A stretch of DNA of 64,000 bases. Origin: Blautia glucerasea (lineage in GTDB: Bacteria; Bacillota; Clostridia; Lachnospirales; Lachnospiraceae). Position numbers and translations under genes: made by a program. The notes under the pieces are model-generated. The model searched no databases, was not told the DNA's origin, and worked only from the letters and a program-made list of their open reading frames with translations. Below, piece by piece: positions 34,073-43,632 of the stretch; the stretch's first letter is position 1; every line of letters starts with the position of its first letter. The stretch spans positions 1 through 64,000 of the forward strand of contig NZ_JAAITU010000012.1 in the NCBI RefSeq assembly GCF_013304385.1, written 5' to 3'.

Positions 34073-34738
34073 GTGGAAGCAAAGGAGATATCAAAGGCGG
34101 TTATTAAAAGGCTGCCCCGGTATTATCGTTATTTGGGAGAGTTGATCGAGGAGAATGTGGAAAGGATTTCCTCCGGTGATCTCAGTAAAAAAATGCATGT
34201 GACTGCATCTCAGATCCGTCAGGATCTTAATAATTTCGGCGGTTTTGGGCAGCAGGGCTACGGATATAATGTGCATTATCTGTACATGGAGATCGGCAAG
34301 ATCCTGGGACTGGATACCATCCATCCTATGATCATCGTTGGAGCAGGTAATCTGGGTCAGGCACTTGCCAATTACAGTGATTTTGAGAAGAGAGGATTTC
34401 GTCTGGTGGGGATCTTTGACGTGAATCCGGTTCTGGAGGGGATTTCTGTAAGGGGTATTGGGATACAGATGATAAATACACTTCCTGAGTTCCTTAAGGA
34501 AAATCCGGTTGAGATTGCCATACTTACCCTTCCCAAGCATAAAGCAAAAGAAATGGCCAATGTGCTGATCAAAAATGGTGTAAAGGCTATTTGGAATTTT
34601 GCACACATTGATCTGGATGCTCCGGAGGATGTGATCGTAGAAAATGTTCATCTTTCCGAGAGCCTGATGACTCTGTCTTATAATTTAAGCCAGTATCGGA
34701 AAGAGCATGTAGAAGAAAAAAAGGAAACAGAGAATTAA
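34073..34738 (+). CDS. rex: Redox-sensing transcriptional repressor Rex
   Basis: The 221-residue protein has an N-terminal winged helix (ISKAVIKRLPRYYRYL; VTASQIRQDLNNFGGFGQQG) and a Rossmann NAD(H)-binding domain with IVGAGNLGQALANY. A C-terminal swapped helix ends it. Rex senses the NADH/NAD+ ratio and represses fermentation genes when NAD+ is high. GTG at 34073 is chosen over TTG at 34070 because AGGAGG (34059-34064) then has 8-base spacing. It is transcribed from a consensus promoter, pointing to high basal expression, and followed by a hairpin terminator. Confidence 0.95.
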   Translation: MEAKEISKAVIKRLPRYYRYLGELIEENVERISSGDLSKKMHVTASQIRQDLNNFGGFGQQGYGYNVHYLYMEIGKILGLDTIHPMIIVGAGNLGQALANYSDFEKRGFRLVGIFDVNPVLEGISVRGIGIQMINTLPEFLKENPVEIAILTLPKHKAKEMANVLIKNGVKAIWNFAHIDLDAPEDVIVENVHLSESLMTLSYNLSQYRKEHVEEKKETEN

Positions 34739-34757
34739 GGGAAAGAGTTTTTCCCTT
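34737..34757 (+). terminator. Terminator after rex
   Basis: AAGGGAAA (34737-34744) pairs with TTTCCCTT (about 34750-34757) directly over the rex stop codon. A second GC-rich hairpin with T5 ends near 34813. Confidence 0.65.
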
Positions 34758-34845
34758 TTGGTTAAAGGCTGCTGCCTGCTGCCGCATGATTCGGCGGTTC
34801 AGGGCGGCTTTTTCCATTTAAAAAGACAAAGGAGAGTGGGCGTAT

Positions 34846-36387
34846 ATGAAAAAGGTAGTAACAAGCAAAGAAATGGCCAGTCTGGACGCGTATACGATTC
34901 ATGATGTAGGGATTCCCTCCATGGTGCTGATGGAACGGGCTGCTTTGGCTGTGGCAGCTCAGGTCCAGAAGATTTCTGCCGACAGGGAACGGATCCTGGT
35001 TGTTTGCGGAAACGGCAACAATGGTGGAGATGGTGTGGCTGTAGCCAGGCTGTTGTATCTGAAAGGATATCATGTAGATTTGTTTCTTACAGGAAATTCC
35101 CAGAAATATTCTGCTCAGATGGCTCAGCAGATTCAGATTGCAAGGCATTATCACGTACCTGAGGTGAATAACCCGACATGGCACGAATATACTACTATAG
35201 TAGATGCCGTTTTTGGCGTAGGTCTGACCAGGCCGGTGGAGGGAAGATACAAGGAGATCATTCAGAGGATGAATGAGACAGATGCCAAAAAGGTGGCAGT
35301 AGATATTCCTTCCGGCCTTGACGGAAGCACAGGCAGAGTGCTTGGAACCGCATTTTGTGCAGATCTTACTGTTACTTTTGCTTTTATGAAGCAGGGAATG
35401 TGCTTCTATCCCGGCAGGAGTCTGTCCGGGAAAGTTGTAGTAGCAGATATCGGGATCTATGATTATCCTGGCAATTACGGCAGACCGGTGTGGCAGCTGG
35501 AAAGAGAAGATATGAAGCAGCTGCCACAGAGAGTTCCCTGGGGGAATAAGGGGACTTTTGGCAAAGTGCTTTTGGTGGCTGGCTCAAAGGGCATGTGCGG
35601 AGCTGCATATTTTGCTGCCTGTGCAGCCTTAAATACAGGAGCCGGTATGGTAAAGGTACAGACAGTGGAAGAAAACCGGATTCCGCTTCAGTCTCTGCTT
35701 CCGGAAGCAATGGTGGAAAGTGTATTTTCAGAAGAAGTAAATCAGCAGCTGTTAAGCTGGTGTGATGTACTGGTGATTGGACCAGGTCTTGGATGCCAGG
35801 ATGAAAGCCGGGAACGGGCCAATTGGTTTCTGACCCATGGGAATCAGGCGGGGAAGCCGGTGATCCTGGATGCAGATGGTTTGAACCTGCTATCCATGAA
35901 TCCGGGCTGGAAGCAGTATCTGAAAGGAAATACTGTGCTGACCCCGCATATGGGGGAGATGGGCAGGCTTACAGGGCTTTCCATTTCAGAATTGAAGGAA
36001 GACCCGGTAGGAGCAGCGTCTGATTATGCAAAAGAAACAGGGGCTGTGTGTGTGTTAAAAGATGCCGGTACAGTTACTGCAGGCTGCAGGGATGAAATAT
36101 ATATTAATATGTCTGGAAATGCGGGAATGGCAGCAGCAGGAAGCGGAGATGTGCTTTCAGGGATGCTGGCTGGTGTGTTCTGCATGTATCTGAACAATAT
36201 AAAGGTACCGGATCCGGCAAGGATGGCAGCTCTTGGCGTGTTTCTCCATGGACTATGTGGAGACAGGGCGGCAGATGCTGCTGGTACAAGAGGGATGAAT
36301 GCCCACAATATCCTGGATGCGATCCCACTGGTACTTCGGGATTTTGAAACAGGAAACAGGGAGGAACATTATGGAAAAATTCAGTAG
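34846..36387 (+). CDS. nnr: Bifunctional NAD(P)H-hydrate epimerase/dehydratase
   Basis: The 513-residue protein fuses an N-terminal epimerase (NnrE; VVCGNGNNGGDGVAVARLL at ~49-67 and VDIPSGLDGSTG) to a C-terminal ADP-dependent dehydratase (NnrD). NnrD is a ribokinase fold with GTFGKVLLVAGSKGMCGAA, VLDADGLNLL, LTPHMGEM and GSGDVLSGMLAG. It repairs damaged NADH and NADPH hydrates. The fused form is common in Firmicutes. It overlaps alr by 17 bases, and alr plus mazF follow as in many clostridia. Confidence 0.94.
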   Translation: MKKVVTSKEMASLDAYTIHDVGIPSMVLMERAALAVAAQVQKISADRERILVVCGNGNNGGDGVAVARLLYLKGYHVDLFLTGNSQKYSAQMAQQIQIARHYHVPEVNNPTWHEYTTIVDAVFGVGLTRPVEGRYKEIIQRMNETDAKKVAVDIPSGLDGSTGRVLGTAFCADLTVTFAFMKQGMCFYPGRSLSGKVVVADIGIYDYPGNYGRPVWQLEREDMKQLPQRVPWGNKGTFGKVLLVAGSKGMCGAAYFAACAALNTGAGMVKVQTVEENRIPLQSLLPEAMVESVFSEEVNQQLLSWCDVLVIGPGLGCQDESRERANWFLTHGNQAGKPVILDADGLNLLSMNPGWKQYLKGNTVLTPHMGEMGRLTGLSISELKEDPVGAASDYAKETGAVCVLKDAGTVTAGCRDEIYINMSGNAGMAAAGSGDVLSGMLAGVFCMYLNNIKVPDPARMAALGVFLHGLCGDRAADAAGTRGMNAHNILDAIPLVLRDFETGNREEHYGKIQ

Positions 36388-37507
36388 AGTAAAAGCACTG
36401 GTGGACCTGGACGCAGTTGCTTATAATTTTGAAGCCATGCATAAAAATATTAAACCAGGCACAAAGATGATCGCTGTGGTAAAAGCGGATGCTTATGGAC
36501 ACGGAGCTGTGCCCATTGCCAGGTTGGTCCAGGACTATGATTATATCTGGGGCTTTGCGGTGGCTACCGAGGAGGAGGCTCTTTCCTTAAGGGAGGCAGG
36601 CATCCGCAAGCCAATCCTGGTGCTTGGTCTTGTATTCCCGGAATGTATGGAGGAGCTTGCAAAAAATGATATCAGCATTGCTGTAAGCAGCATCAGCCTG
36701 GCAAGAGAATATGCAAAAGCAGGCAGGAAACTTTCCAAAACTGTAAAGATTCATCTGGCAGTAGATACTGGAATGACCAGGATTGGATTTCATGATGGAT
36801 CTCAAAGCCTGGAAGAAATAAAGAATATCAGCAAGCTTCCTTATCTGGAGATAGAAGGCATGTTTACCCATTTTGCAAGAGCAGATGAGTATGATGTAAG
36901 TCCTGCAAAGACTCAGCTGGATCGTTTCCTGGCTTTTGCCAGTCTTTTAGAGGAAAACGGTATACATATTCCTATGAAGCATTGTTCTAACAGTGCAGGG
37001 CTGATACGGATGCAGGAGGCCAATCTGGATGCTGTACGTGCAGGGATCACCATTTACGGGGTGTACCCTTCCCAGCAGGTTGAGAAGCATATTGTAGAGC
37101 TTAAGCCTGTTATGGAACTGAAAAGCCATGTGTCTTTTGTGAAGAAGATCACAAAGGGAACGGCCGTAAGCTATGGCGGCACCTTTATTGCACCAAAGGA
37201 TATGCAGCTGGCCACCATCCCGGTAGGATATGCAGATGGATATTCCAGGCAGCTATCCGGAAAAGGCTGGGTGCTGATCCATGGGAAAAAGGCACCTATC
37301 TGCGGAAGAGTCTGCATGGATCAGTTTATGGTAGATGTTACAGAGATTCCGGGAGTAAAAACAGGTGATGAAGTAACACTGCTTGGAAAAGACGGGCAGG
37401 AGAGAATCGATATAGATACCCTGGGAGATCTGTCCGGACGCTTCTCTTACGAATTCCTCTGCCAGATATCCAGCCGTGTGCCCAGAGTATATATAGGAAA
37501 ACAGTAA
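36371..37507 (+). CDS. alr: Alanine racemase
   Basis: The 378-residue PLP enzyme has the cofactor lysine in MIAVVKADAYGHGAV. It also has HLAVDTGMTRIGF, HCSNSAGLIR, and the second-subunit catalytic Tyr region AVSYGGTF and VGYADGYSRQ, ending with DVTEIPGV and SYEFLCQ. It makes D-alanine for peptidoglycan. The start at 36371 follows GGGAGGAA and matches homologues; longer starts lie inside nnr. The gene precedes mazF, as alr precedes ndoAI-ndoA in Bacillus. Confidence 0.94.
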   Translation: MEKFSRVKALVDLDAVAYNFEAMHKNIKPGTKMIAVVKADAYGHGAVPIARLVQDYDYIWGFAVATEEEALSLREAGIRKPILVLGLVFPECMEELAKNDISIAVSSISLAREYAKAGRKLSKTVKIHLAVDTGMTRIGFHDGSQSLEEIKNISKLPYLEIEGMFTHFARADEYDVSPAKTQLDRFLAFASLLEENGIHIPMKHCSNSAGLIRMQEANLDAVRAGITIYGVYPSQQVEKHIVELKPVMELKSHVSFVKKITKGTAVSYGGTFIAPKDMQLATIPVGYADGYSRQLSGKGWVLIHGKKAPICGRVCMDQFMVDVTEIPGVKTGDEVTLLGKDGQERIDIDTLGDLSGRFSYEFLCQISSRVPRVYIGKQ

Positions 37508-37580
37508 GGATCCAGCAGAAAACTGTTTCTTTAAGCAGACAAAACCACGCATGTATACACGAAAAAAATATGGAAATACT

Positions 37581-37625
37581 GTAACTATTCAGTAGGAAAT
37601 AACTGTGAGGGTACTGAACAGTTAC
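37581..37625. repeat. Imperfect 14-bp palindrome upstream of mazF
   Basis: GTAACTATTCAGTA (37581-37594) is inverted as TACTGAACAGTTAC (37612-37625) with one mismatch, around a 17-base loop. Related half-sites (AACTGT, ACTCAGTTA) occur in and after it. It lies where the antitoxin gene would normally be. It may be an intergenic palindromic repeat or a regulatory hairpin. Confidence 0.6.
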
Positions 37626-37673
37626 GAAATACTCAGTTAAACCATAATAAAGGTGAGTTGGAGTGTGAATTGT

Positions 37674-38021
37674 GTGGTTATTAAAAGAGGCGATATATTT
37701 TATGCAGATTTAAGACCTGTGGTAGGCAGTGAACAGGGCGGGATCCGGCCTGTGCTGATCATACAAAATGATGTGGGAAACAGACACAGCCCTACTGTGA
37801 TCTGTGCTGCCATTACATCTAAGATGAATAAGGCAAAGCTGCCTACACATATAGAGATTGATGCATCTGCTTATGGAATAGAGAAAGATTCCGTAATCCT
37901 TCTGGAGCAGCTTCGCACCATTGATAAACGAAGACTGAAGGATAAGGTATGTCACCTGGATGATGCTCTGCTTGACAAAGTGAACCATGCTCTGGAGATC
38001 AGTCTGGAGCTTACTTTTTAA
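37674..38021 (+). CDS. mazF: MazF/EndoA-type mRNA interferase
   Basis: The 115-residue protein shows [33 protein letters not shown] and ICAAITSK, and ends with [13 protein letters not shown] and a short helix, the standard PemK/MazF fold of Gram-positive EndoA. It cleaves mRNA at specific short sites. GTG at 37674 gives the family length; GTG at 37653 or 37665 are alternatives, and the ribosome site is weak. No antitoxin ORF is visible in the 166 bases between alr and this gene, unlike in Bacillus. Confidence 0.88.
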   Translation: MVIKRGDIFYADLRPVVGSEQGGIRPVLIIQNDVGNRHSPTVICAAITSKMNKAKLPTHIEIDASAYGIEKDSVILLEQLRTIDKRRLKDKVCHLDDALLDKVNHALEISLELTF

Positions 38022-38089
38022 CACCTGCGTCAGGGTCTTTGGAGCTTTTTAGGCTGTGACACAAGGCTTCTGAGGCTGTGGTGCAGGTA

Positions 38090-38118
38090 TTGACGAAACC
38101 GGTTTTCAGTGTTATATT
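38090..38118 (+). promoter_or_regulatory. Promoter of the CNNM/CBS gene
   Basis: TTGACG (38090-38095) and TATATT (38113-38118) are 17 bases apart, 60 bases before the start codon at 38179. Confidence 0.7.
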
Positions 38119-38178
38119 AAAAAAACAGCTGCAAAAAAGTTTTACAGTTTTGTATTTGGAGGACAAAGATTTATATTT

Positions 38179-39534
38179 ATGGAAGATGGCAGTAGTCTGC
38201 CCCTATGGGGCATTATAATTTTATTTTTTCTGTTGTGGCTGAATGGTATTTTTTACGGATTTGCTGCAGCACTCCAGAATCTTAGCGAGAATGATGTAGA
38301 GAAGAAAGCAGAAGAGGGAGACCAGAAGTCTATCCGGCTTCTGAAACTGATCCGCCAGCCCTCCCGCTATGTGAATGCCATTCCTCTTATGGTTATGGCT
38401 TCCGGAGTAAGTGTGGGAGCGTTCTTTATGCCCTGGGCAGCCCGGGTATTTCATCCGTACATAAAACATGTACCTGTGCTTATTCTTCTTGTTGCAGTAG
38501 GGATCCTTCTTCTTGCGTCCCTTGGAATCCTTACATTCCGCAGGGTGGGTACTTATTCTTCTGAAAAATATGCCTACCGTTATCTGGGGATCGTAAGTAC
38601 TGCCTGCAGCTTTTTGTATCCGTTGACCCTGTTGACTACCAGGCTTGCCAGACTGGTGGCAGCAGCCTTTGGGATCGACCGGAACCAGGAAGAAAAGGCT
38701 ATGAGCGAAGAGAAGATCATTTCTATTGTAGATGAGGCTCATGAAAAGGGTGTGATTCAGGAATCAGAAGCGGAGATGATCCAGAATATCATTTATTTCA
38801 ATGAGACAGAAGCTCATGATATCATGACCCACAGGAAGGATGTGACAGCCTTTGACCAGGAAGTGCTGCTGCGGGAGATGGTTGATATTATGCTGGAGGA
38901 AGGCTATTCCAGGTATCCCGTATATAAAGAAGAACCGGATAATGTTATAGGAGTGGTGCATTATAAGGATGCACTGAAGTTCATTACCAAGAATCCCTGG
39001 GCCAGATTTAAGCCATTAAAGGAGCTGCCCGGGCTTTTAAGGGATGTTACATTGATTCCTGAGACACGCAGTATCGGTGACCTGTTCCAGTTTATGCAGG
39101 CAAAGAAGATCCATATGGCAGTGGTTGTAGATGAGTACGGTCAGGCAGCCGGTGTGATCACTATGGAGGATATCCTGGAGGAGATCGTAGGGGATATTCT
39201 GGATGAATATGATGAAGACCAGGTTACATTCCGCCTTTTGAAGGACAACAGTATGATCATCCAGGGACTTGCTCCTTTGGAGGATGTGGAAGAGAAGCTG
39301 GGAATAGAATTTAAGGCCAGTGAGTTTGAAACATTAAACGGGTATCTTACTTCTGTTCTGGGGCATATCCCTACAGAAAAGGACCTGGACAAAGTGATCC
39401 ATGTAGGAGGGTACACTTTTAAGATACTTTCCCTTGGCAATAAGACCATCGGCAGAGTAAAGGCCGAGAAGATAAAAAATGAGATAAAAGGAGAAAAGGA
39501 AACATGTCAGGACATTCAAAATTCGCAAATATAA
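38179..39534 (+). CDS. CNNM/CorC-type membrane protein with CBS pair
   Basis: The 451-residue protein has an N-terminal DUF21/CNNM membrane domain with four hydrophobic segments (first at [21 protein letters not shown], in part). It then has a CBS pair (~200-340; [25 protein letters not shown] and [22 protein letters not shown], both in part) and a C-terminal CorC/HlyC domain ([13 protein letters not shown]). Such proteins influence Mg2+ or Co2+ efflux and are often annotated hemolysin. It overlaps yebC by 31 bases, so the two are probably cotranscribed. Substrate is not determined. Confidence 0.85.
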   Translation: MEDGSSLPLWGIIILFFLLWLNGIFYGFAAALQNLSENDVEKKAEEGDQKSIRLLKLIRQPSRYVNAIPLMVMASGVSVGAFFMPWAARVFHPYIKHVPVLILLVAVGILLLASLGILTFRRVGTYSSEKYAYRYLGIVSTACSFLYPLTLLTTRLARLVAAAFGIDRNQEEKAMSEEKIISIVDEAHEKGVIQESEAEMIQNIIYFNETEAHDIMTHRKDVTAFDQEVLLREMVDIMLEEGYSRYPVYKEEPDNVIGVVHYKDALKFITKNPWARFKPLKELPGLLRDVTLIPETRSIGDLFQFMQAKKIHMAVVVDEYGQAAGVITMEDILEEIVGDILDEYDEDQVTFRLLKDNSMIIQGLAPLEDVEEKLGIEFKASEFETLNGYLTSVLGHIPTEKDLDKVIHVGGYTFKILSLGNKTIGRVKAEKIKNEIKGEKETCQDIQNSQI

Positions 39535-40232
39535 AGCACAAAAAAGAAAAAAATGATGCAAAAAAGGGAAAGGTATTTACCATTATTGGCCGTGAGATCG
39601 TTATGGCTGTTAAAGCCGGCGGACCGGATCCTAACAACAACAGCAAGCTTCGTGATGTGATCGCAAAGGCAAAAGCAAACAACATGCCTAACGACACCAT
39701 TGACCGTGGCATCAAGAAAGCAGCAGGAGCTGATTCCGCAGACAATTACGAAAAAGCCATATACGAAGGATATGGACCGAACGGAGTTGCGATTATCGTA
39801 GAAACACTGACAGACAACAAGAACCGTACAGCAAGCAACGTAAGAAATGCATTCTCTAAAGGAAACGGAAGTATTGGTACACAGGGCTGCGTATCCTTTA
39901 TGTTTGACCAGAAGGGTCAGATTATCATTGACAAAGAAGAATGTGAAATGGACGCTGATGAGCTGATGATGACTGCTCTGGATGCTGGTGCAGAGGATTT
40001 CAACGAAGAAGAAGACAGTTATGAAGTCCTGACAGCTCCGGATGATTTCAGTGCAGTAAGAGAAGCACTTGAAGCTGCAGGAGTACCTCTTCTTGAGGCA
40101 CAGGTTGCCATGATTCCTCAGACAACGGTCGAACTGACAGATGAGAAGGCTGTTAAGGATCTTCAGAAGACCCTGGATCTTTTGGATGATGATGATGACG
40201 TTACAGACGTATGGCACAACTGGGATGAATAA
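39504..40232 (+). CDS. yebC: YebC/PmpR family protein (TACO1-like)
   Basis: The 242-residue protein begins [20 protein letters not shown], with [22 protein letters not shown] (part) and [16 protein letters not shown], and ends in a very acidic tail [18 protein letters not shown]. The family acts as a transcription regulator and, in recent work, in relieving ribosome stalling at proline stretches. GGAGAAAAGG precedes the ATG. Its terminator hairpin overlaps the ribosome site of tepA. Confidence 0.9.
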   Translation: MSGHSKFANIKHKKEKNDAKKGKVFTIIGREIVMAVKAGGPDPNNNSKLRDVIAKAKANNMPNDTIDRGIKKAAGADSADNYEKAIYEGYGPNGVAIIVETLTDNKNRTASNVRNAFSKGNGSIGTQGCVSFMFDQKGQIIIDKEECEMDADELMMTALDAGAEDFNEEEDSYEVLTAPDDFSAVREALEAAGVPLLEAQVAMIPQTTVELTDEKAVKDLQKTLDLLDDDDDVTDVWHNWDE

Positions 40233-40250
40233 ATAATTAGCTTTTTGCAA

Positions 40251-40289
40251 AAAATATCTTCTGGATCATGATTCAGGAGGTATTTTTTT
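40251..40289 (+). promoter_or_regulatory. Hairpin plus T-run that contains the tepA ribosome site
   Basis: Bases 40251-40263 pair with 40274-40286 (13 pairs, two of them G-T) around a 10-base loop. The 3' arm contains AGGAGG (40275-40280), the Shine-Dalgarno of tepA, and is followed by the T-run 40283-40289 ending at the ATG. It looks both like an intrinsic terminator for yebC and like a translation-blocking hairpin for tepA. Confidence 0.65.
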
Positions 40290-41036
40290 ATGGAGAAAAA
40301 ACCAAAAAGCGAAAAGCCGGTGGATAGTCAGGAAAAAAAGGATGAGCTGGATAATCAGAACAGCCAGAATCAGCAGATCAGGGAAATGGGACAGGTGCTT
40401 CTTTCTGAAAACCAGGAAGACATCCGTGTGGAGCTTCTTACCATCATTGGTGAGGTGGAAGGACATGAGTCAGCTCCTTCACACAGCAAAACAACCAAGT
40501 ATGAGCATGTACTTCCAAAGCTGGCCATGATTGAGGATGATCAGAGTATTGAAGGCCTTCTGATCCTTTTGAATACAGTAGGTGGAGATGTGGAGGCGGG
40601 GCTTGCCATAGCGGAGATGATCGCATCCCTTAGCAAGCCTACCGTGTCCCTGGTGCTTGGAGGAGGCCATTCCATAGGAGTGCCAATGGCAGTATCTGCA
40701 GATTATTCCTTTGTGGTACCCAGTGCTACTATGGTGATCCACCCGGTACGTTCCAGCGGTATGTTTATCGGGGTAGCTCAGACCTATCGTAATATGGAAA
40801 AGATCCAGGATCGGATCACCGGGTTTATTTCCCGGCATTCCGGCATTTCAAAGGAAAGGCTGGAGGAGCTGATGCTGGATACTACACAGCTGGTAAAGGA
40901 TGTGGGAACCATGCTGGAGGGTGAGGAAGCAGTAAAGGAAGGGTTGATTGATGAAGTGGGCGGCATAAACAGTGCATTACAAAAATTGTACAGTATGATA
41001 CACACAAAAAAGAAAAAAAGAAAAGAAAATCTGTAA
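40290..41036 (+). CDS. tepA: ClpP-like translocation-enhancing protease TepA
   Basis: The 248-residue protein has a Lys/Gln-rich N-terminus (~1-40) followed by a ClpP/crotonase fold. Visible motifs are GLLILLNTVGGDVEAGLAIAE (in part), the nucleophile serine in VLGGGHSIGVPMAV and TMVIHPVRSSGMFIG with the catalytic His. This matches TepA (YmfB) of spore-formers, a cytoplasmic self-compartmentalising protease of uncertain substrate. The C-terminus is very basic (HTKKKKRKENL). Translation may be limited by the hairpin over its ribosome site. Confidence 0.87.
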   Translation: MEKKPKSEKPVDSQEKKDELDNQNSQNQQIREMGQVLLSENQEDIRVELLTIIGEVEGHESAPSHSKTTKYEHVLPKLAMIEDDQSIEGLLILLNTVGGDVEAGLAIAEMIASLSKPTVSLVLGGGHSIGVPMAVSADYSFVVPSATMVIHPVRSSGMFIGVAQTYRNMEKIQDRITGFISRHSGISKERLEELMLDTTQLVKDVGTMLEGEEAVKEGLIDEVGGINSALQKLYSMIHTKKKKRKENL

Positions 41037-41053
41037 TTTTTTGTGAATTTCTG

Positions 41054-41083
41054 TTGTACTAATTCCTTTTCCTGTGCTATAGT
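41054..41083 (+). promoter_or_regulatory. Promoter of nfnAB
   Basis: TTGTAC (41054-41059) and TATAGT (41078-41083) are 18 bases apart, and TGC before the -10 adds an extended -10. The leader to nfnA is about 130 bases. Confidence 0.6.
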
Positions 41084-41222
41084 TATACGGATAGAGTAGA
41101 AAAGGAACTGTTGCATAAATGCACATCCATGAATAAATATGCATCTGATCTTACAGGCATACTTATTCAGGGTGGGTGTGTCCCGCACCAGCCCCTGTAA
41201 ATATTTATACCAGGAGGGAATT

Positions 41223-42110
41223 ATGTATAAGATTCTGAGAGCAGAAAAACTGTCTTCCAATGTTTTCCTTATGGATGTGGAAGCACCTCGGGTAGCAAAG
41301 CATTGCCTGCCGGGGCAGTTTGTGATCGTTAAGATGGACGAAGTAGGCGAGAGGATTCCGCTTACCATCTGCGACTATGATTCTGAGAAGGGAACTGTGA
41401 CTATCGTATTCCAGCCCATTGGAGCATCTACCACAAAGATGTCAGAGCTGAAAGCAGGAGACGCTTTTGAAGATTTTGTAGGACCACTTGGCCAGCCGTC
41501 TGAGTTTGTCCATGAGGACATTGAAGAACTTAAGAAAAAACGTATTGTATTTGTTGCCGGTGGTGTTGGTACAGCACCTGTTTATCCACAGGTTAAATGG
41601 CTCCATGAGCATGGTATCACTGCGGATGCTATCGTAGGAGCAAAGACAAAAGATCTTCTTATCCTTGAAGACGAAATGAAGAAGGTATGTAACCTTTACA
41701 TAACAACAGATGATGGATCCTATGTACGCAAAGGTATGGGTACAGACGTACTCCGTGACCTTGTGCAGAACCAGGGCAAACAGTATGATGTATGTGTTGC
41801 CATCGGACCTATGATCATGATGAAATTCGTATGTCTTCTTACAAAAGAACTGAATATTCCTACTGTTGTCAGCATGAACCCGATCATGGTAGACGGTACC
41901 GGTATGTGCGGAGCCTGTCGTCTGATCGTTGATGGCGAAGTGAAGTTTGCATGTGTGGACGGACCTGAGTTTGACGGCCACAAGGTTGATTTTGACCTTG
42001 CCATGAAGAGAATGCAGATGTATAAGACAGAAGAAGGCCGTGCCCTTCTGAAGCTGAAAGAGGGAGATACCCATCACGGCGGATGCGGCCATTGCGGAGG
42101 TGACAAATAA
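41223..42110 (+). CDS. nfnA: NADH-dependent ferredoxin:NADP+ oxidoreductase, small subunit
   Basis: The 295-residue protein is of the ferredoxin-NADP reductase/PyrK type. It has the FAD-binding RIPLTICDYD, the NAD-binding FVAGGVGTAPVYPQ and a [2Fe-2S] site GMCGACRLIV...FACVDGPEFDGH. The C-terminus GGCGHCGG adds two more cysteines. With NfnB it catalyses electron-bifurcating transfer between NADH, reduced ferredoxin and NADP+, supplying NADPH. Start at 41223 is chosen because AGGAGGGAATT precedes it. Its stop codon shares a base with the nfnB start, so the subunits are coupled. Confidence 0.92.
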   Translation: MYKILRAEKLSSNVFLMDVEAPRVAKHCLPGQFVIVKMDEVGERIPLTICDYDSEKGTVTIVFQPIGASTTKMSELKAGDAFEDFVGPLGQPSEFVHEDIEELKKKRIVFVAGGVGTAPVYPQVKWLHEHGITADAIVGAKTKDLLILEDEMKKVCNLYITTDDGSYVRKGMGTDVLRDLVQNQGKQYDVCVAIGPMIMMKFVCLLTKELNIPTVVSMNPIMVDGTGMCGACRLIVDGEVKFACVDGPEFDGHKVDFDLAMKRMQMYKTEEGRALLKLKEGDTHHGGCGHCGGDK

Positions 42111-43507
42111 TGGGAGACGTATTAAAGAAAGTACCAGTCAGAGAGCAGCAGCCTAAGGTTCGTGCAACCAACTTTGACGAAGTATGCCTGGGTTATAATA
42201 AAGAAGAAGCAATGGAAGAGGCAGAGCGCTGCCTGAATTGTAAAAAAGCAAAATGCGTTGAGGGATGCCCTGTATCCATTAACATTCCTGCATTTGTACA
42301 TGAAGTTAAAGAAGGCAATTTTGAAAAAGCATATCAGATCATCAGTGAGTCCAGTGCCCTCCCTGCAGTGTGCGGCCGTGTATGTCCGCAGGAGACACAG
42401 TGCGAGGGTCAGTGTATCCGCGGCAAAAAGGGTGAAGCTGTTTCCATTGGTAAGCTGGAGCGTTTTGTTGCTGACTGGGCAAAAGAGAATGGTATTAAGC
42501 CGGCAGCTGCAAAAGAGAAAAATGGTCATAAGGTAGCAGTGATCGGTTCTGGTCCATCCGGACTTACCTGTGCTGGAGACCTTGCAAAGCTTGGCTATGA
42601 TGTAACTATCTTCGAGGCTCTTCACAAAGCAGGCGGTGTTCTTGTTTATGGTATTCCTGAGTTCCGTCTTCCTAAGGACAAAGTAGTTGCTGCAGAGGTT
42701 GAGAATGTTAAATCTCTTGGCGTTAAGATCGAGACAAATGTAATCATCGGCAAATCCGTTACCATCGATGAACTGTTACAGGATGAAGGCTTTGAGGCTG
42801 TATTTATCGGATCCGGTGCTGGTCTTCCTATGTTCATGGGTATTCCGGGAGAGCAGGCCAACGGCGTATTCTCTGCAAATGAGTTCCTGACCCGTAACAA
42901 CCTTATGAAAGCATTCCGTGAGGATTATGATACACCTATCGCACATGGCAAGAAGGTTGCTGTTGTAGGCGGTGGTAATGTTGCAATGGATGCAGCCAGA
43001 ACAGCACTTCGTCTTGGAGCTGAGGTACATATTATTTACAGACGTTCTGAGGCAGAGCTTCCTGCCAGAGCAGAGGAAGTACATCATGCAAAAGAGGAAG
43101 GCGTAAACTTCAATCTTCTTTGCAATCCTGTTGAGATCCTTACAGATGACAAAGACTGGGTAACCGGTATTAAATGCATCCGTATGGAATTGGGTGAGCC
43201 TGATGCATCCGGCAGAAGACGTCCGGTAGAGATCCCTGGCTCTGAGTTTACAATTGATGTAGACACAGTGATCATGTCTCTTGGAACAAGCCCGAACCCG
43301 CTGATCTCTTCCACTACCATTGGTCTGGATATTAATAAGAGAAAATGTATTATCGCTGACGAGGAGTTCGGCAAGACCTCCAAAGAGGGCGTATATGCAG
43401 GCGGTGATGCTGTAACAGGCGCTGCAACCGTTATCCTTGCTATGGGTGCAGGTAAGGCAGGCGCAAGAGGAATTGACGAATATATCAAGTCCAAATATGC
43501 CAAATAA
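42110..43507 (+). CDS. nfnB: NADH-dependent ferredoxin:NADP+ oxidoreductase, large subunit (GltA/GltD-like)
   Basis: The 465-residue protein has an N-terminal [4Fe-4S] domain (CLNCKKAKCVEGCPVSINIP and CGRVCPQETQCEGQCIRG). Two Rossmann modules follow, FAD GSGPSGLTCAGDLAKLG and NADPH VVGGGNVAMDAARTALRLGA. It resembles the glutamate synthase small subunit but is paired with NfnA rather than with a glutamate synthase large chain, so NfnB is the better call. Ferredoxin-linked NADPH supply suits the fermentative, acetogen-like metabolism shown by the fhs cluster. A tandem terminator follows. Confidence 0.93.
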   Translation: MGDVLKKVPVREQQPKVRATNFDEVCLGYNKEEAMEEAERCLNCKKAKCVEGCPVSINIPAFVHEVKEGNFEKAYQIISESSALPAVCGRVCPQETQCEGQCIRGKKGEAVSIGKLERFVADWAKENGIKPAAAKEKNGHKVAVIGSGPSGLTCAGDLAKLGYDVTIFEALHKAGGVLVYGIPEFRLPKDKVVAAEVENVKSLGVKIETNVIIGKSVTIDELLQDEGFEAVFIGSGAGLPMFMGIPGEQANGVFSANEFLTRNNLMKAFREDYDTPIAHGKKVAVVGGGNVAMDAARTALRLGAEVHIIYRRSEAELPARAEEVHHAKEEGVNFNLLCNPVEILTDDKDWVTGIKCIRMELGEPDASGRRRPVEIPGSEFTIDVDTVIMSLGTSPNPLISSTTIGLDINKRKCIIADEEFGKTSKEGVYAGGDAVTGAATVILAMGAGKAGARGIDEYIKSKYAK

Positions 43508-43539
43508 ATAATAATCAATCGATAATAATCAATAAAAAG

Positions 43540-43603
43540 AAAGCCGGTGGAAGGTAGATCCTTTCATCGGCTTTTGCAGTGCGCCTTGCGGCGCACGTTT
43601 CTT
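43540..43603 (+). terminator. Tandem terminators after nfnB
   Basis: A long imperfect hairpin (AAAGCCGG... about 43540-43554 with ...CCTTTCATCGGCTTTT ending near 43575) is followed by a perfect GTGCGCC-TTGC-GGCGCAC hairpin (43579-43596) and GTTTCTTT. It also separates the convergent LytTR gene. Confidence 0.75.
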
Positions 43604-43632
43604 TATAAGTGATGATTTACGTGAAAAACAGA

